The notes under the pieces are model-generated. The model saw only the letters and a list, made by a program, of their open reading frames with translations. It was not told where the DNA came from and made no database searches. Of a stretch of 64,000 nucleotides of DNA, positions 44,901-52,866 are shown in pieces. Both the position numbers and the translations under genes were made by a program. How positions within the stretch are numbered: position 1 is the first letter of the stretch; every line of letters begins with the position of its first letter. The stretch covers positions 186,001 to 250,000 of the forward strand of contig OY829369.1 of NCBI GenBank assembly GCA_963691775.1, written 5' to 3'. Source of the stretch: JAZBPO01 sp963691775 (GTDB lineage Bacteria > Pseudomonadota > Gammaproteobacteria > Pseudomonadales > Azotimanducaceae).

Positions 44901-44996
44901 CAAGGCGCCGAGACCTGCTGCGCCTAGGACACGGCGCAGGGGGCGCAATGAGGGAACCCGCTGACGGCGAGCGGCTCCGGAATCCGGTATTGCCAT
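41985..44996 (-). CDS. TonB-dependent receptor with STN domain (FecA-like)
   Basis: Taking ATG 44996 gives 1003 residues; the longer frame to 45053 is less likely. After a signal peptide with a hydrophobic stretch ending in ALAAQ comes an STN secretin/TonB N-terminal domain (about 40-110, LDSTLLRVGREADVSILFRRENV), the hallmark of receptors that signal to a FecR-type anti-sigma factor. The plug has ALALEEVVVRGRGATGSRVR, LVLLNGRRMNTDALSG and DGASAIYGSDAIAGVVNVI. The barrel ends in RLTLSL, not aromatic. It is transcribed in the same direction after fecI and fecR, which lie upstream. Confidence 0.94.
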   Translation of the reverse strand: MAIPDSGAARRQRVPSLRPLRRVLGAAGLGALLPLTPTALAAQCGELVLPEDSLDSTLLRVGREADVSILFRRENVEPHRSAAVSGEDDCMRLLQSLLQGTGLGVRHVGADVYVVRPLPQQAAVQEVQVPAGAQRVEAPGALALEEVVVRGRGATGSRVRDMRLDGSAQIDVIDRYEIERSGYQSLSEILRFLPAVAGNAASTYVTNGGDGTANVTLRGLPATHTLVLLNGRRMNTDALSGQAVDLNTLPLAAIERIEVLKDGASAIYGSDAIAGVVNVITRDGVDGLHISSYGGIASRRDLETQHHSILFGHQGARSSVLVGAEFYDQRDIASRDRDISRSADDRARGGLDKRSSATAPARVLVGDESLVLSEGGAGTTPGSFRAATDEDKFDFRAFTTALVPSRRYSGFAELEWDLEDGTTLYAELLHSRTDSTAQLAPVPLFTGFESIELTVAEDAAFNPFGVALNDVRRRFVELPAREQRNRTETDRWVVGVKSAGARWDVDLHAAQHRTRSRESLANLLFGPALQASLGPAAVCAADPACRPLNLFGGAGTIDPEVLDFVRTDARANGDSELLTVAVDGVVDLADLPAGMVRFASGAQWRRESLSIDPDPRAAARLLVGGLNYGATDGDRTVSEVHAEMLIPLLSNRLGAQQLDLQLADRWSHYSDFGFTHNPKAVLRWRPLTSVLLRASWSAGFRAPTLRELYLSTQQSAAFLVDPCARPDSVGRLPGCRVVSDPTLNQFLTVLGGNPSLNAEQAHSQTLGIVWAVPGVPGQASLSVDVYDIEQENVVDASAQFIVDENAARGRFPDRIRRDALGNLQSVTATNLNIGRREVAGADLAVNWRLPPSRYGLLELAVKASHIHRFEDQLDPGSGTIERAGTFQDAASEGNGALPDWKLNMGLTWTLGPWETRYGLHHVTGLREQIPLIGTSRTIGAWTRQNVQLGYRWREQLDGSVALGVQNIADAAPPFAASAFNDSFDSRTHDLIGRFVYTRLTLSL

Positions 44997-45072
44997 GCAA
45001 GAACGCGAGGCAGTAGTGACCGCGAGAGTGTAGCAGAGGAGGAATCCGGCCACGGTGGGCCGGGACAGTGTC

Positions 45073-46056
45073 TCAGGTCGGGTAGATCACCACGGCCTGA
45101 TCGGAGATTTCGACCCAATCGAGGGGGAGCAGTTCGCCCAACGCATCGAGCATTGCAGCCTGATCGCTGAGGCGAAGGACCGCAGATACGCGCCGAGCAC
45201 CGAGGGCATCGTCGGAAATGGTTATGCGCCGCGGAAGATAGCGGTTCAGGTCCTCCACGAGTTCGGCTAGCGTTACGTCTGCATAGACGAGACGGCCTTC
45301 GCGCCATGCGAGGGAGGATGGTTCGATCGCGCGCACCGAGGTGCCTTCTCGGTTGGCCGTGATCACGACCGCCGCGCCGGCCTCGACGAAGCGGGCCTCC
45401 ACGGGTCGCTCGCCCTCATCGCGGGCGCGTACCGCTACCGTGCCGTCCGTCACCGACACGCTCGCACCGCCAGCCTCGGCGCGCACGCCGAAGGCGGTGC
45501 CCAGCGCCGTGGCGCTGCCGTGATCCGTGCGGACCTGAAACGGCCGGGCCGGATCGTGAGCGACGTCGACGAAGAGTTCACCGCCCAGGGCGAGATCGAC
45601 GTAACGGCCGGATTCGTCCATCGACCAGGTCGCAGAGGAGTCCGTGTTCAGAACGAGGAGGCTGCCGTCGGGCAGGGGCTGCTCGAGCGTCTCGCCGCGC
45701 GCCGTCTCCATTCGCAGGGCGTCGCCGGTCGCCCAGTTCCAGGCGAGCACGAGCAGCGCAGCACTGAGGAGACAGGCCGCAGCAGCGACGCGGGGAAAGT
45801 AAGAAGTTTGGACGGCGGCGGCTGGACGAGGAGAAGGCGAGCGCCTGCTCGTCGCGAGCACGCCAAGGCCGTCGTACAGGTCCGCCATGGTGTCGTATGC
45901 CGCGCGATGGGCCGGAGAGCGCTCGAGCCAGCGAGAGAACGCGACGCGATCCGACTGCGTGAGGTCCGGGGCGCGAAGACGACCAATCCAATCCGCCGCC
46001 TCGTCGAGGAGCAGATCATCGGGTCGCTTCCGTGCTGCGGAACCCTCCGCCGTCAT
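45073..46056 (-). CDS. FecR family anti-sigma factor
   Basis: From ATG 46056 the protein has 327 residues. The N-terminal DUF4880 region (DEAADWIGRLRAPDLTQSDRVAFSRWLERSPAHRAAYD) binds the sigma factor in the cytoplasm. One transmembrane segment follows (about 93-113, AACLLSAALLVLAWNWA), then the FecR periplasmic domain (RGETLEQPLPDGSLLVLNTDSSATW, LGGELFVDVAHDPARPFQV) and a C-terminal STN-like end (VTLAELVEDLNRYLPRR) that contacts the receptor. It lies 76 nt before the receptor and 150 nt after the sigma gene on the same strand, completing a cell-surface signalling system. Confidence 0.94.
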   Translation of the reverse strand: MTAEGSAARKRPDDLLLDEAADWIGRLRAPDLTQSDRVAFSRWLERSPAHRAAYDTMADLYDGLGVLATSRRSPSPRPAAAVQTSYFPRVAAAACLLSAALLVLAWNWATGDALRMETARGETLEQPLPDGSLLVLNTDSSATWSMDESGRYVDLALGGELFVDVAHDPARPFQVRTDHGSATALGTAFGVRAEAGGASVSVTDGTVAVRARDEGERPVEARFVEAGAAVVITANREGTSVRAIEPSSLAWREGRLVYADVTLAELVEDLNRYLPRRITISDDALGARRVSAVLRLSDQAAMLDALGELLPLDWVEISDQAVVIYPT

Positions 46057-46206
46057 CGTTCCATCCCGATTCGCCTGCCGGACACCCTTCCATGGTGTAC
46101 CGGACGTCATGCCCGAACCGTGCGCCAGGTTGCGCTACGGTCCCGCCCGCGTCATGCGAGTGATCGTCGTTATCCTGTCACATAAACGAACGAGCGAGGC
46201 GATCCC

Positions 46207-46761
46207 TCAACTGCGTTCGCGATTAATTCGCAACGGAGCGACGTCTCGATTACCGGCTTCCAGGCGCCGACGGCAATGCTTCAGGGCCTGAATGACGTAC
46301 TTCTCGACCATGGAGGTCGACACGCCAAGGGCTTTCGCGATCTGAAGATAGGTCATGCCCTGTGTCCGGTGCATGACAAAGGCTTCGCGGCACCGATCGG
46401 GCAGTTCGTCGATCGCGTCCACCACGAGGCCAAGCTGCTGGTCGGCGTCGAGTGTGCGCTCGGGAGAGTCGAGGTCGGCCGGGGCGTCCGCGACGCCTTC
46501 CTCGTCCGGAGTGAAATGCCGGCGTTCGAACTCGACGCGACGCAGATGGTCCACGGCGAGGTTCGCTGCGGTCTGGAAGAGGAACGCGCGTGCGTTGTCG
46601 AGCCGCTCAGGATGCTCCAGGCGCTGCATGCGCACCCAGGCCTCCTGAGAGATGTCGTCGACGTCTGCGTCCGGGCCGAAGCGACCCTGGAGGAAGCGAC
46701 GGAGTGCGGAGCCATGACGATCGAAGAGGGCGCGGACGTCCCGCGCTGAATCGTCGGACAT
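46207..46761 (-). CDS. ECF sigma factor, FecI-like
   Basis: Starting at ATG 46761 the protein has 184 residues. Region 2 is FDRHGSALRRFLQGRFGPDADVDDISQEAWVRM, with DNARAFLFQTAANLAVDHLRR as the -10 recognition helix, and region 4 is DELPDRCREAFVMHRTQGMTYLQIAKALGVSTSMVEKYV. The short region 4.2 with QIAKALGVS and VEKYVIQAL matches the FecI/PvdS type. It would be held by the adjacent FecR until the STN receptor binds its ligand. The start is preceded by a short leader with one of two TGTAATACGC repeats. Confidence 0.93.
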   Translation of the reverse strand: MSDDSARDVRALFDRHGSALRRFLQGRFGPDADVDDISQEAWVRMQRLEHPERLDNARAFLFQTAANLAVDHLRRVEFERRHFTPDEEGVADAPADLDSPERTLDADQQLGLVVDAIDELPDRCREAFVMHRTQGMTYLQIAKALGVSTSMVEKYVIQALKHCRRRLEAGNRDVAPLRINRERS

Positions 46762-46766
46762 GAAAA

Positions 46767-46835
46767 GCGTATTACATGGACGCTGCAAGTTGTTGAAGCT
46801 AGCACACTAACCGAGGCGTGGAAGCGCGTATTACA
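46767..46835. repeat. Direct repeat upstream of fecI-like gene
   Basis: The 10-mer TGTAATACGC (minus strand) occurs twice, at 46776-46767 and 46835-46826, 59 nt apart, in the leader of the sigma gene between it and the divergent gspE. The first copy lies immediately upstream of the sigma start. It may be a binding site for autoregulation. Confidence 0.35.
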
Positions 46836-46939
46836 GCTTCGCGTACGCTGGGCGACAGATGGAGCAGGCGTGGCGGCGTTGATAGCATGCGCTGCGGGCC
46901 GATACGGGTCGTCGGCGTCACTTGACAGAGCACTTGCGC

Positions 46940-48487
46940 ATGAGCAAAGAGACCGTCCATGCACTGCCCGAAATCGATGCAGCGAGTGGCGCCGAGGCGC
47001 CTGTCGTCGCCGAGATCGAGGCCGCGCGGGTGCCCTTCGCCTATGCGCGCCGTCACGGGGTCGTTCTCACGGCCGAACGCGACGAACAGGGGCGGCTTCA
47101 CGCCGCGCACCGCACCGGCGCGCGCGCACTGGCAATGGCGGAGTTGCGCCGCGTCGCCAGCGAACCCCTTGCCTGGAGCGAAGTCGGGGAGGGCGAGTTC
47201 GAGGGCCTCTTGGAGCGCTGCTACGCGCGTGACGCCTCCGAAGCACGGCAGATGGTCGAGGATCTGGGTGACGAGCTTGACTTGGCCCGGCTTGCCGACC
47301 AGGTGCCCGAAACCGAGGATCTCCTGGAGCAGGAAGATGATGCGCCGATCATACGGCTCATCAACGCGATCCTTGCAGAGGCGATCCGCGACAACGCCTC
47401 GGATGTTCACATCGAGACATTCGAGCGGGACCTCATCGTGCGCTTTCGCGTCGACGGCGTGCTGCGAGAGGTGGTCCGACCGAAGCGCGCGCTCGCAGCA
47501 CTGCTCGTATCCCGCATCAAGGTCATGGCACGGCTCGACATCGCTGAGAAACGCGTGCCTCAGGATGGCCGAACGACGCTCCGGATCGGTGGTCGCGAGG
47601 TAGATGTGCGTGTCTCGACGTTGCCGAGCGCAAACGGCGAGCGCGTCGTTCTGCGTTTGCTCGACAAGCAGGCCGGCAAGCTCGATCTTGCCCACCTCGG
47701 CATGGATCACGACTCACTCACGAGAATGCGCGAACTCGTCTCGCGCCCGCACGGCATCGTTCTGGTCACGGGACCGACAGGTTCCGGCAAGACAACGACG
47801 CTCTATGCGAGTCTCGGCGAGGTGCGTAGCGACGCGCTCAACGTCATCACCGTCGAGGATCCGATCGAATACAACCTGCCGGGCATCGGCCAGACACAGG
47901 TGAACAACAAGGCCGGCATGACCTTCGCGCGTGGTTTGCGCGCGATCCTGCGCCAGGATCCCGACGTAGTCATGGTCGGCGAAATCCGCGACAAGGAAAC
48001 GGCCGAGATCGCGATCCAGGCCGCGCAGACCGGCCACCTTGTTCTGTCCACGCTGCACACGAATACGGCAATTGGTGCCGTCTCGCGCCTGCGTGACATC
48101 GGCGTCGAGCCCTATCTCCTTTCTTCCAGCCTCACGGGGGTGATCGCACAGCGCCTCGTCCGGGTGCTGTGTCCAGAATGCCGGCGGCCGACGAAGCCGA
48201 CGCCGATGGAATGCTCGGCCCTCGAGCTATCGGAAGATGACGTTGTCTACGAGCCCGTCGGCTGTGACGCCTGTGGCGGTACCGGCTTCCGCGGCCGTAC
48301 GGGGGTGTATGAAGTGATCCGTATCGAGGAGCGCCTGCGTGAGCTCGTGCACGACGGCGTGTCCGAGCTTGAACTGGAACGTGAGGCACACGCACGCAGT
48401 CGTACCCTGGTGCAGGATGGCCGCCGCAAGGTGCTGGACGGGGCCACGAGTGTTGCCGAGGTCCTGCGCGTTTCACGCGAGGACTGA
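46940..48487 (+). CDS. gspE: Type II secretion ATPase GspE
   Basis: The 515-residue ATPase has an N-terminal domain (about 1-120) that binds GspL, a NASDVHIET segment, the Walker A GPTGSGKTTTLYA (278-290), the Asp box TVEDPIEY, the Walker B DPDVVMVGEIRDKETA, the His box LSTLHTNTA, and the C-terminal zinc module CPEC...CDACGGTGF. It powers pseudopilus assembly. It starts at ATG 46940, divergent from the FecI gene. gspF begins 44 nt after the stop. The order then is F-G-H-I-J-K-L-M without gspC, gspD or gspN. Confidence 0.96.
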   Translation: MSKETVHALPEIDAASGAEAPVVAEIEAARVPFAYARRHGVVLTAERDEQGRLHAAHRTGARALAMAELRRVASEPLAWSEVGEGEFEGLLERCYARDASEARQMVEDLGDELDLARLADQVPETEDLLEQEDDAPIIRLINAILAEAIRDNASDVHIETFERDLIVRFRVDGVLREVVRPKRALAALLVSRIKVMARLDIAEKRVPQDGRTTLRIGGREVDVRVSTLPSANGERVVLRLLDKQAGKLDLAHLGMDHDSLTRMRELVSRPHGIVLVTGPTGSGKTTTLYASLGEVRSDALNVITVEDPIEYNLPGIGQTQVNNKAGMTFARGLRAILRQDPDVVMVGEIRDKETAEIAIQAAQTGHLVLSTLHTNTAIGAVSRLRDIGVEPYLLSSSLTGVIAQRLVRVLCPECRRPTKPTPMECSALELSEDDVVYEPVGCDACGGTGFRGRTGVYEVIRIEERLRELVHDGVSELELEREAHARSRTLVQDGRRKVLDGATSVAEVLRVSRED

Positions 48488-48531
48488 ACATGCGATCACG
48501 ATTGCCTAATTCGACCGAGGCCTTCTGACCC

Positions 48532-49764
48532 GTGGCCGCCTATGAGTTCATCGCCCTCGATGCGCGCGGTCGGCGGCAAAAGGGCGTCCTAGAAGCCGAC
48601 AGCGTCCGCCAGATTCGCCAACAGCTGCGCGATCGTGGCTGGGCACCAGTCTCAGTGGAAGCGACCGCCAGTGCGAGCACCGCGCAGCAGGACGCGACCG
48701 GAACGCGATCCGGGTTCAGCTTCCGGCGCGGTCTCTCACCGCTCGAACTCGCCATCATCACGCGCCACCTCGCAACGCTGGTCGGCTCGGGTCTGCCGAT
48801 CGAGGAGGCGCTGAACGCCGCTGCGCAACAGGCCGATCGCCCGCGCCTCAAAAGCATCCTCCTCGCCGTGCGCGCACGCGTGCTCGAAGGCTATCCGCTG
48901 GCTGCGGCGCTCGCCGAGTTTCCTGCAGCCTTCGATGATCTCTATCGAGCCACCGTTTCAGCAGGTGAGCACGCAGGCCATCTGGAGGAGGTCCTCGAGA
49001 ACCTTGCGGAATTTACGGAGCGGCGCCAGGAATCGGGGCAGAACGTACAGATGGCCCTGCTCTATCCGGTCATCCTGATCTTCATTTCACTGCTCATCGT
49101 GGGCGGCCTGCTCGCGTATGTCGTGCCCGAGATCGTCGGCGTCTACTCCGACACCGGCCAGGAACTGCCCTGGCTCACGGTGGCGCTAATCGCGCTGTCA
49201 GAGTTTCTCGCGGCCTGGGGGGCAGCGCTGCTCGGCGCGGTGCTCGTCGCCATCGTCGGCGTCGCACGCTGGCTGCAATTGCCCGGTCCGAAGAAGCGCT
49301 TCCACGGTCTGCTTCTACGCCTGCCGATCACGCGGTCTTTCGTGCGCGCCGCCAACGCCAGTCAATTTGCCAACACGCTCGCCATCCTCACTGGCTCCGG
49401 CGTACCACTCGTCGACGCGATGTCGATCTCGGCTCAGGTCGTCCCCAACGTTCGACTGAGGGAAAGCATCGGGGGCGCAACTCAGCGAGTGGCAGAGGGC
49501 ACGTCGCTGCGCATGGCGCTGGAGGAAGTGGGTCAGTTCCCACCGCTCATGATCCACATGGTGGGCTCCGGCGAGGCAAGCGGTGATCTGGACGCCATGC
49601 TCGCCCGCGTCGCCGGCCACCTCGAACGCGATCTCCAGCGCACCGTCACGGTGATGCTCGAACTCTTGAAACCGGGCATGCTGCTGATCATGGGTGGATT
49701 GGTGTTGCTCATCGTGCTGGCGATACTCTTGCCTATCCTCAATCTCAATCAACTTGTTGTCTGA
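48532..49764 (+). CDS. gspF: Type II secretion inner membrane platform protein GspF
   Basis: The 410-residue protein has two homologous cytoplasmic domains joined by transmembrane segments. The signatures are MAAYEFIALDARGRRQKGVLEADS at the start, SPLELAIITRHLATLVGSGLPIEEAL, VQMALLYPVILIFISLLIVGGLLAYVVP (first membrane helix, about 178-205) and a C-terminal membrane helix ending NLNQLVV. It forms the inner-membrane rotor with GspE. The start is GTG 48532, with a weak ribosome site. Confidence 0.96.
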   Translation: MAAYEFIALDARGRRQKGVLEADSVRQIRQQLRDRGWAPVSVEATASASTAQQDATGTRSGFSFRRGLSPLELAIITRHLATLVGSGLPIEEALNAAAQQADRPRLKSILLAVRARVLEGYPLAAALAEFPAAFDDLYRATVSAGEHAGHLEEVLENLAEFTERRQESGQNVQMALLYPVILIFISLLIVGGLLAYVVPEIVGVYSDTGQELPWLTVALIALSEFLAAWGAALLGAVLVAIVGVARWLQLPGPKKRFHGLLLRLPITRSFVRAANASQFANTLAILTGSGVPLVDAMSISAQVVPNVRLRESIGGATQRVAEGTSLRMALEEVGQFPPLMIHMVGSGEASGDLDAMLARVAGHLERDLQRTVTVMLELLKPGMLLIMGGLVLLIVLAILLPILNLNQLVV

Positions 49765-49773
49765 AGGACATCC

Positions 49774-50205
49774 GTGAACAAACAGGTACGCAAGCGCCAG
49801 GACGGCTTCACCCTCATAGAGGTCATGGTGGTCATCGTGATCCTCGGCATCATGGCGGCGCTCGTCGTGCCCAATCTCGTTGGCCGCCAGGACCAGGCGC
49901 AGGTGACTGCCGCACGCAGCGACATCGCAGCAATCGGCAATGCCCTCGACCTCTATCGCCTCGACAACAACACTTATCCTAGTACTGAGCAGGGGCTCGA
50001 GGCGTTGATCGAAAAGCCTTCAGGCTTCCCGGAGCCGCGCAACTGGCGCTCGCCATACTTGCGCAAGAAACTGCCCGAAGACCCCTGGGGCAATCCCTAT
50101 CAGTATCTGTCCACGGATCGAGGCTTCGAGCTCTTCAGCTATGGCGCTGACGGCCAGGAAGGCGGCGAGGGTACGTCCGCAGACATCCGTTTCGAAGACG
50201 TCTGA
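49774..50205 (+). CDS. gspG: Major pseudopilin GspG
   Basis: The 143-residue pseudopilin has a short basic leader ending in Gly before FTLIEVMVVIVILGIMAALVVP, the prepilin peptidase cleavage and transmembrane segment with Glu5. The C-terminal region has RLDNNTYPSTEQGLEALIEKP, LRKKLPEDPWGNPYQYLS and the calcium-site-like GFELFSYGADGQEGG, the signature of major pseudopilins. GTG 49774 follows AAGGA at 8 nt. It forms the body of the T2SS pseudopilus. Confidence 0.97.
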   Translation: MNKQVRKRQDGFTLIEVMVVIVILGIMAALVVPNLVGRQDQAQVTAARSDIAAIGNALDLYRLDNNTYPSTEQGLEALIEKPSGFPEPRNWRSPYLRKKLPEDPWGNPYQYLSTDRGFELFSYGADGQEGGEGTSADIRFEDV

Positions 50206-50215
50206 AGTTCTGGCG

Positions 50216-50773
50216 ATGATCAGTCGACCTCGCCGGCGCAGCGCGCGCATGGCGGGCTTTACGCTCATCGAAGTATTGGTGACGCTGTTCGTACTCGCGG
50301 TGGTCGCAGGCATCGTCGTCATTCGCCTCGGCGGCGACGATCGCCAGGGGGTTGTCGATCGCGAGGCGACGCGCATCGCGGCCCTCATCGAGATGGCGCG
50401 GGAACGCGCGATGCTCGAGAGCGAGGAGTGGGGGTTCACGCTGACGCCGGAGACCTATCAGTTCCTGCGCCTCGATCTCGACGAGAACCGCTGGATGCCG
50501 CTCGCGGAACGCCCTTTCCACGAACGCGAGCTCCCGGAAGCCGTGACGCTGCGCCTCACCCTCGCGGACCGGGGCCGCATTGACGGCCAGGACACGCTCG
50601 TACTCACACGCGATCGCAGCGGTCCGCGCCCGGTGCTGCTTCTTCTGTCCTCAGGAGAGATGACGCCGTTCACGCTGCGCCTTGTCGCGGCCGGCGAGGC
50701 GGAAGACCGCACCCTGTCCACCGATGGCTTCGCCGTGGTCACGGCGGACGACCCGCAGGGAAGCAGCCGATGA
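50216..50773 (+). CDS. gspH: Minor pseudopilin GspH
   Basis: Starting at ATG 50216 this 185-residue protein has a short arginine-rich leader, then AGFTLIEVLVTLFVLAVVAG (type IV pilin-like N-terminal methylation and membrane segment), followed by an extracytoplasmic beta domain with EATRIAALIEMARERAMLESEEWGF. That FTLIEV-AALIEMARERA pattern identifies GspH/FimT-type pseudopilins, which sit beneath the GspIJK tip. It begins 10 nt after gspG, and its end overlaps gspI by 4 nt. Confidence 0.9.
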   Translation: MISRPRRRSARMAGFTLIEVLVTLFVLAVVAGIVVIRLGGDDRQGVVDREATRIAALIEMARERAMLESEEWGFTLTPETYQFLRLDLDENRWMPLAERPFHERELPEAVTLRLTLADRGRIDGQDTLVLTRDRSGPRPVLLLLSSGEMTPFTLRLVAAGEAEDRTLSTDGFAVVTADDPQGSSR

Positions 50774-51162
50774 GCGCCGCACGCGGTTTCACGCTTGTCG
50801 AGATCATGGTCGCACTCGGTGTCTTCGCCATTGTTTCGGTTGCCGTGTACGGACGCATCGGCGAGGTCCTCCAGCAAACACAAGGCCTCGAGACGCGAAC
50901 GCTCGCGACCTGGGTGGCTCAGAACCGCATGAGTGCCCTCGCACTAGAGGTCCGCGGAACCACAGACCCGGTGCCCACAGGCCAGCGCACAGACGTTGTC
51001 ACGCTTGCCGGTCGCAGCTGGCGCGTGCAGGTGGAACTCTCTGCAACGAGCGACCCCGAGCTTAGGCGCGTGGAAATCTCCGTACAGCCCGGTGACCTTG
51101 CGGCCGACGTAGAAACAACAGCAGACGGCGCGAACCTCGTTGGCTTCGTGGGACGCTACTGA
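50770..51162 (+). CDS. gspI: Minor pseudopilin GspI
   Basis: The 130-residue protein starts with the pseudopilin segment GFTLVEIMVALGVFAIVSVAVYG and then TRTLATWVAQNRMSALALE, the conserved WVAQN region of GspI. It forms the tip complex with GspJ and GspK. It overlaps gspH (ATGA) and gspJ (1 nt, TGATG), so translation is likely coupled. Confidence 0.93.
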   Translation: MSAARGFTLVEIMVALGVFAIVSVAVYGRIGEVLQQTQGLETRTLATWVAQNRMSALALEVRGTTDPVPTGQRTDVVTLAGRSWRVQVELSATSDPELRRVEISVQPGDLAADVETTADGANLVGFVGRY

Positions 51163-51899
51163 TGAGACGGCCTCGAGGCTTCACGCTGATCGAGGTACTG
51201 ATCGCAATCGGTATCTTTGCGCTGATCGGCCTCGTGGCTGCCGCGCTCCTCACGCGCACGCTGGAGGCGCGCAGCCTGCTCAGCGAGCGGGCCGATCGGC
51301 TGCAGGACCTGCAGCGAGGTCTTCAGCGCTTCGATCGAGATGCCCTGCAGTATGCGCAGCGCCCCATTCGCGACAGTTTCGGGGACACGCAGCCTGCACT
51401 CGTCCTTGGCGCGGACGGGGCCCTCGAGTACACCGTACACGGCTGGCGCAATCCGCTTCAGCTCCCTCGCAGCGAGCTTCAGCGCGTGCGCTGGAGCCTT
51501 TCGGAAGACGGCGACCTCGTACGCGAGTTCTGGAGTGTCCTGGATCGCGCTCAGGACAGCGCACCGCGGCGCCAGACCGTGCTCAGTGCGGTCCGCGCCT
51601 TCGAGGTCGAGATCATAGACGGGCAGGGCGGCAGTTCACGCCAGTGGCCGCGCGAGGCGAGCAGCCTCCCGACGGCGGAGGCAACAGTACCGGGTGAGTC
51701 CCCCGCGAGCGGGATGCAGGGAGACGAGGTGCCGATCGCACTCCGAATGAGCCTTGATCTCGCGCCCTTCGATCGAATTGAACGGCTGCTTCTGCTCGGT
51801 GAGGCGATCGAACTGGAAGAAGATCGCATGGAGCAGAACCCATCCGTAGCCCCCGGCGCGGGCACCGGTGCAGGAGAAGCAGCGGACGATGCGGGCTGA
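51162..51899 (+). CDS. gspJ: Minor pseudopilin GspJ
   Basis: The 245-residue protein begins MRRPRGFTLIEVLIAIGIFALIGLVAA, has RADRLQDLQRGLQRFDRDALQYAQRPIRD and ALEYTVHGWRNPLQLPRSELQRVRWSL, matching GspJ. It carries an extra acidic, low-complexity C-terminal tail (about 30 residues, rich in Gly/Ala/Pro) and is longer than the usual 200 or so residues. It forms part of the GspIJK tip. The end overlaps gspK by 11 nt. Confidence 0.92.
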   Translation: MRRPRGFTLIEVLIAIGIFALIGLVAAALLTRTLEARSLLSERADRLQDLQRGLQRFDRDALQYAQRPIRDSFGDTQPALVLGADGALEYTVHGWRNPLQLPRSELQRVRWSLSEDGDLVREFWSVLDRAQDSAPRRQTVLSAVRAFEVEIIDGQGGSSRQWPREASSLPTAEATVPGESPASGMQGDEVPIALRMSLDLAPFDRIERLLLLGEAIELEEDRMEQNPSVAPGAGTGAGEAADDAG

Positions 51900-52866
51900 C
51901 CCTGAGCATCGACAGCGGGGGGTGGCGCTCCTGACTGTCCTGCTGATCACCGCCCTGGTATCGATCCTCGCCGTGAGCATGATCGATCGTCATCGCCTTG
52001 CCATTGCGCGCACGCAACAGCTTGTGGGCCATCAGCAGGCGATCGCCTACGCGCTCGGGGCGGAGCGCTATGCCCGCTCCCTACTGCGCGCGGACAGGGA
52101 GGAGGACTCGAACGATCCGCCCATCGACAGTCGGACCGATCGCTGGGCGGAGATCGAGGCCCCCTTCGAGGTGGCCGCGGGTGAGATAGAGATTCATGTC
52201 CGCGACCTCTCCGGTCTGCTCAACCTCAACAACACGGGGGATCTCGCTTCCCGGGACCGTCTGCGGCGCCTGCTGGCGGCGCTTGCCGTAGACACGGCAC
52301 TGGCAGACGCGATTGGGGACTGGGTAGACGGAGACGAGGAAATTTCTGGCACGGGCGGCGCCGAGGATGGGAGCTATCTCCTGAAGGAGCCGCCCTATCG
52401 AGCGGGTAATGGCCCGCTCGCGTCGGTCAGTGAATTGCGCCTCTTGCCAGAGATGGACGAGGACACCTACAAGCGCCTGCTGCCCTTCGTTTCAGCGCTG
52501 CCGCCGGGTGCACGCCGCATCAACGTCAACACGGCCCCCGGCCCCGTACTCGCAGCGCTCGCACCGAGCATGACGCCTGAGGCAGCGGGCGCCTATGCCT
52601 TCCCCACAGAACCCTATACACAGCCCGGTGAGCTTGTCGGCCAAGAAGCAGGATTCGCCCCGGAGCAGGGCATGATTGCCGTAGCGAGTCGCTTCTTCGA
52701 GGTCATCGTACGAGCGGAATTCGGTGGCCAGACGGTTACACTACGAAGCCACGTCTTCAGAGATCCAGAGACCGCGCAAACGACCGTGCTGAGCCGAGAT
52801 CTCGGTCAGCGCTTCGCGACCTGGGTGGCAGACACGGACCCGCTTGCCTTCGAGGAGGAGCAATGA
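51889..52866 (+). CDS. gspK: Type II secretion tip protein GspK
   Basis: From ATG 51889 this gives 325 residues. The N-terminal membrane segment is RGVALLTVLLITALVSILAVSM, a GspK hallmark lacking Glu5, followed by QQLVGHQQAIAYALGAERYA. The globular part has VRDLSGLLNLNNTG, GDWVDGDEE and INVNTAPGPVLAAL, the helix-hairpin-helix-like region of GspK. It caps the pseudopilus. An upstream GTG 51868 is possible. The stop overlaps gspL (ATGA). Confidence 0.93.
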   Translation: MRADPEHRQRGVALLTVLLITALVSILAVSMIDRHRLAIARTQQLVGHQQAIAYALGAERYARSLLRADREEDSNDPPIDSRTDRWAEIEAPFEVAAGEIEIHVRDLSGLLNLNNTGDLASRDRLRRLLAALAVDTALADAIGDWVDGDEEISGTGGAEDGSYLLKEPPYRAGNGPLASVSELRLLPEMDEDTYKRLLPFVSALPPGARRINVNTAPGPVLAALAPSMTPEAAGAYAFPTEPYTQPGELVGQEAGFAPEQGMIAVASRFFEVIVRAEFGGQTVTLRSHVFRDPETAQTTVLSRDLGQRFATWVADTDPLAFEEEQ

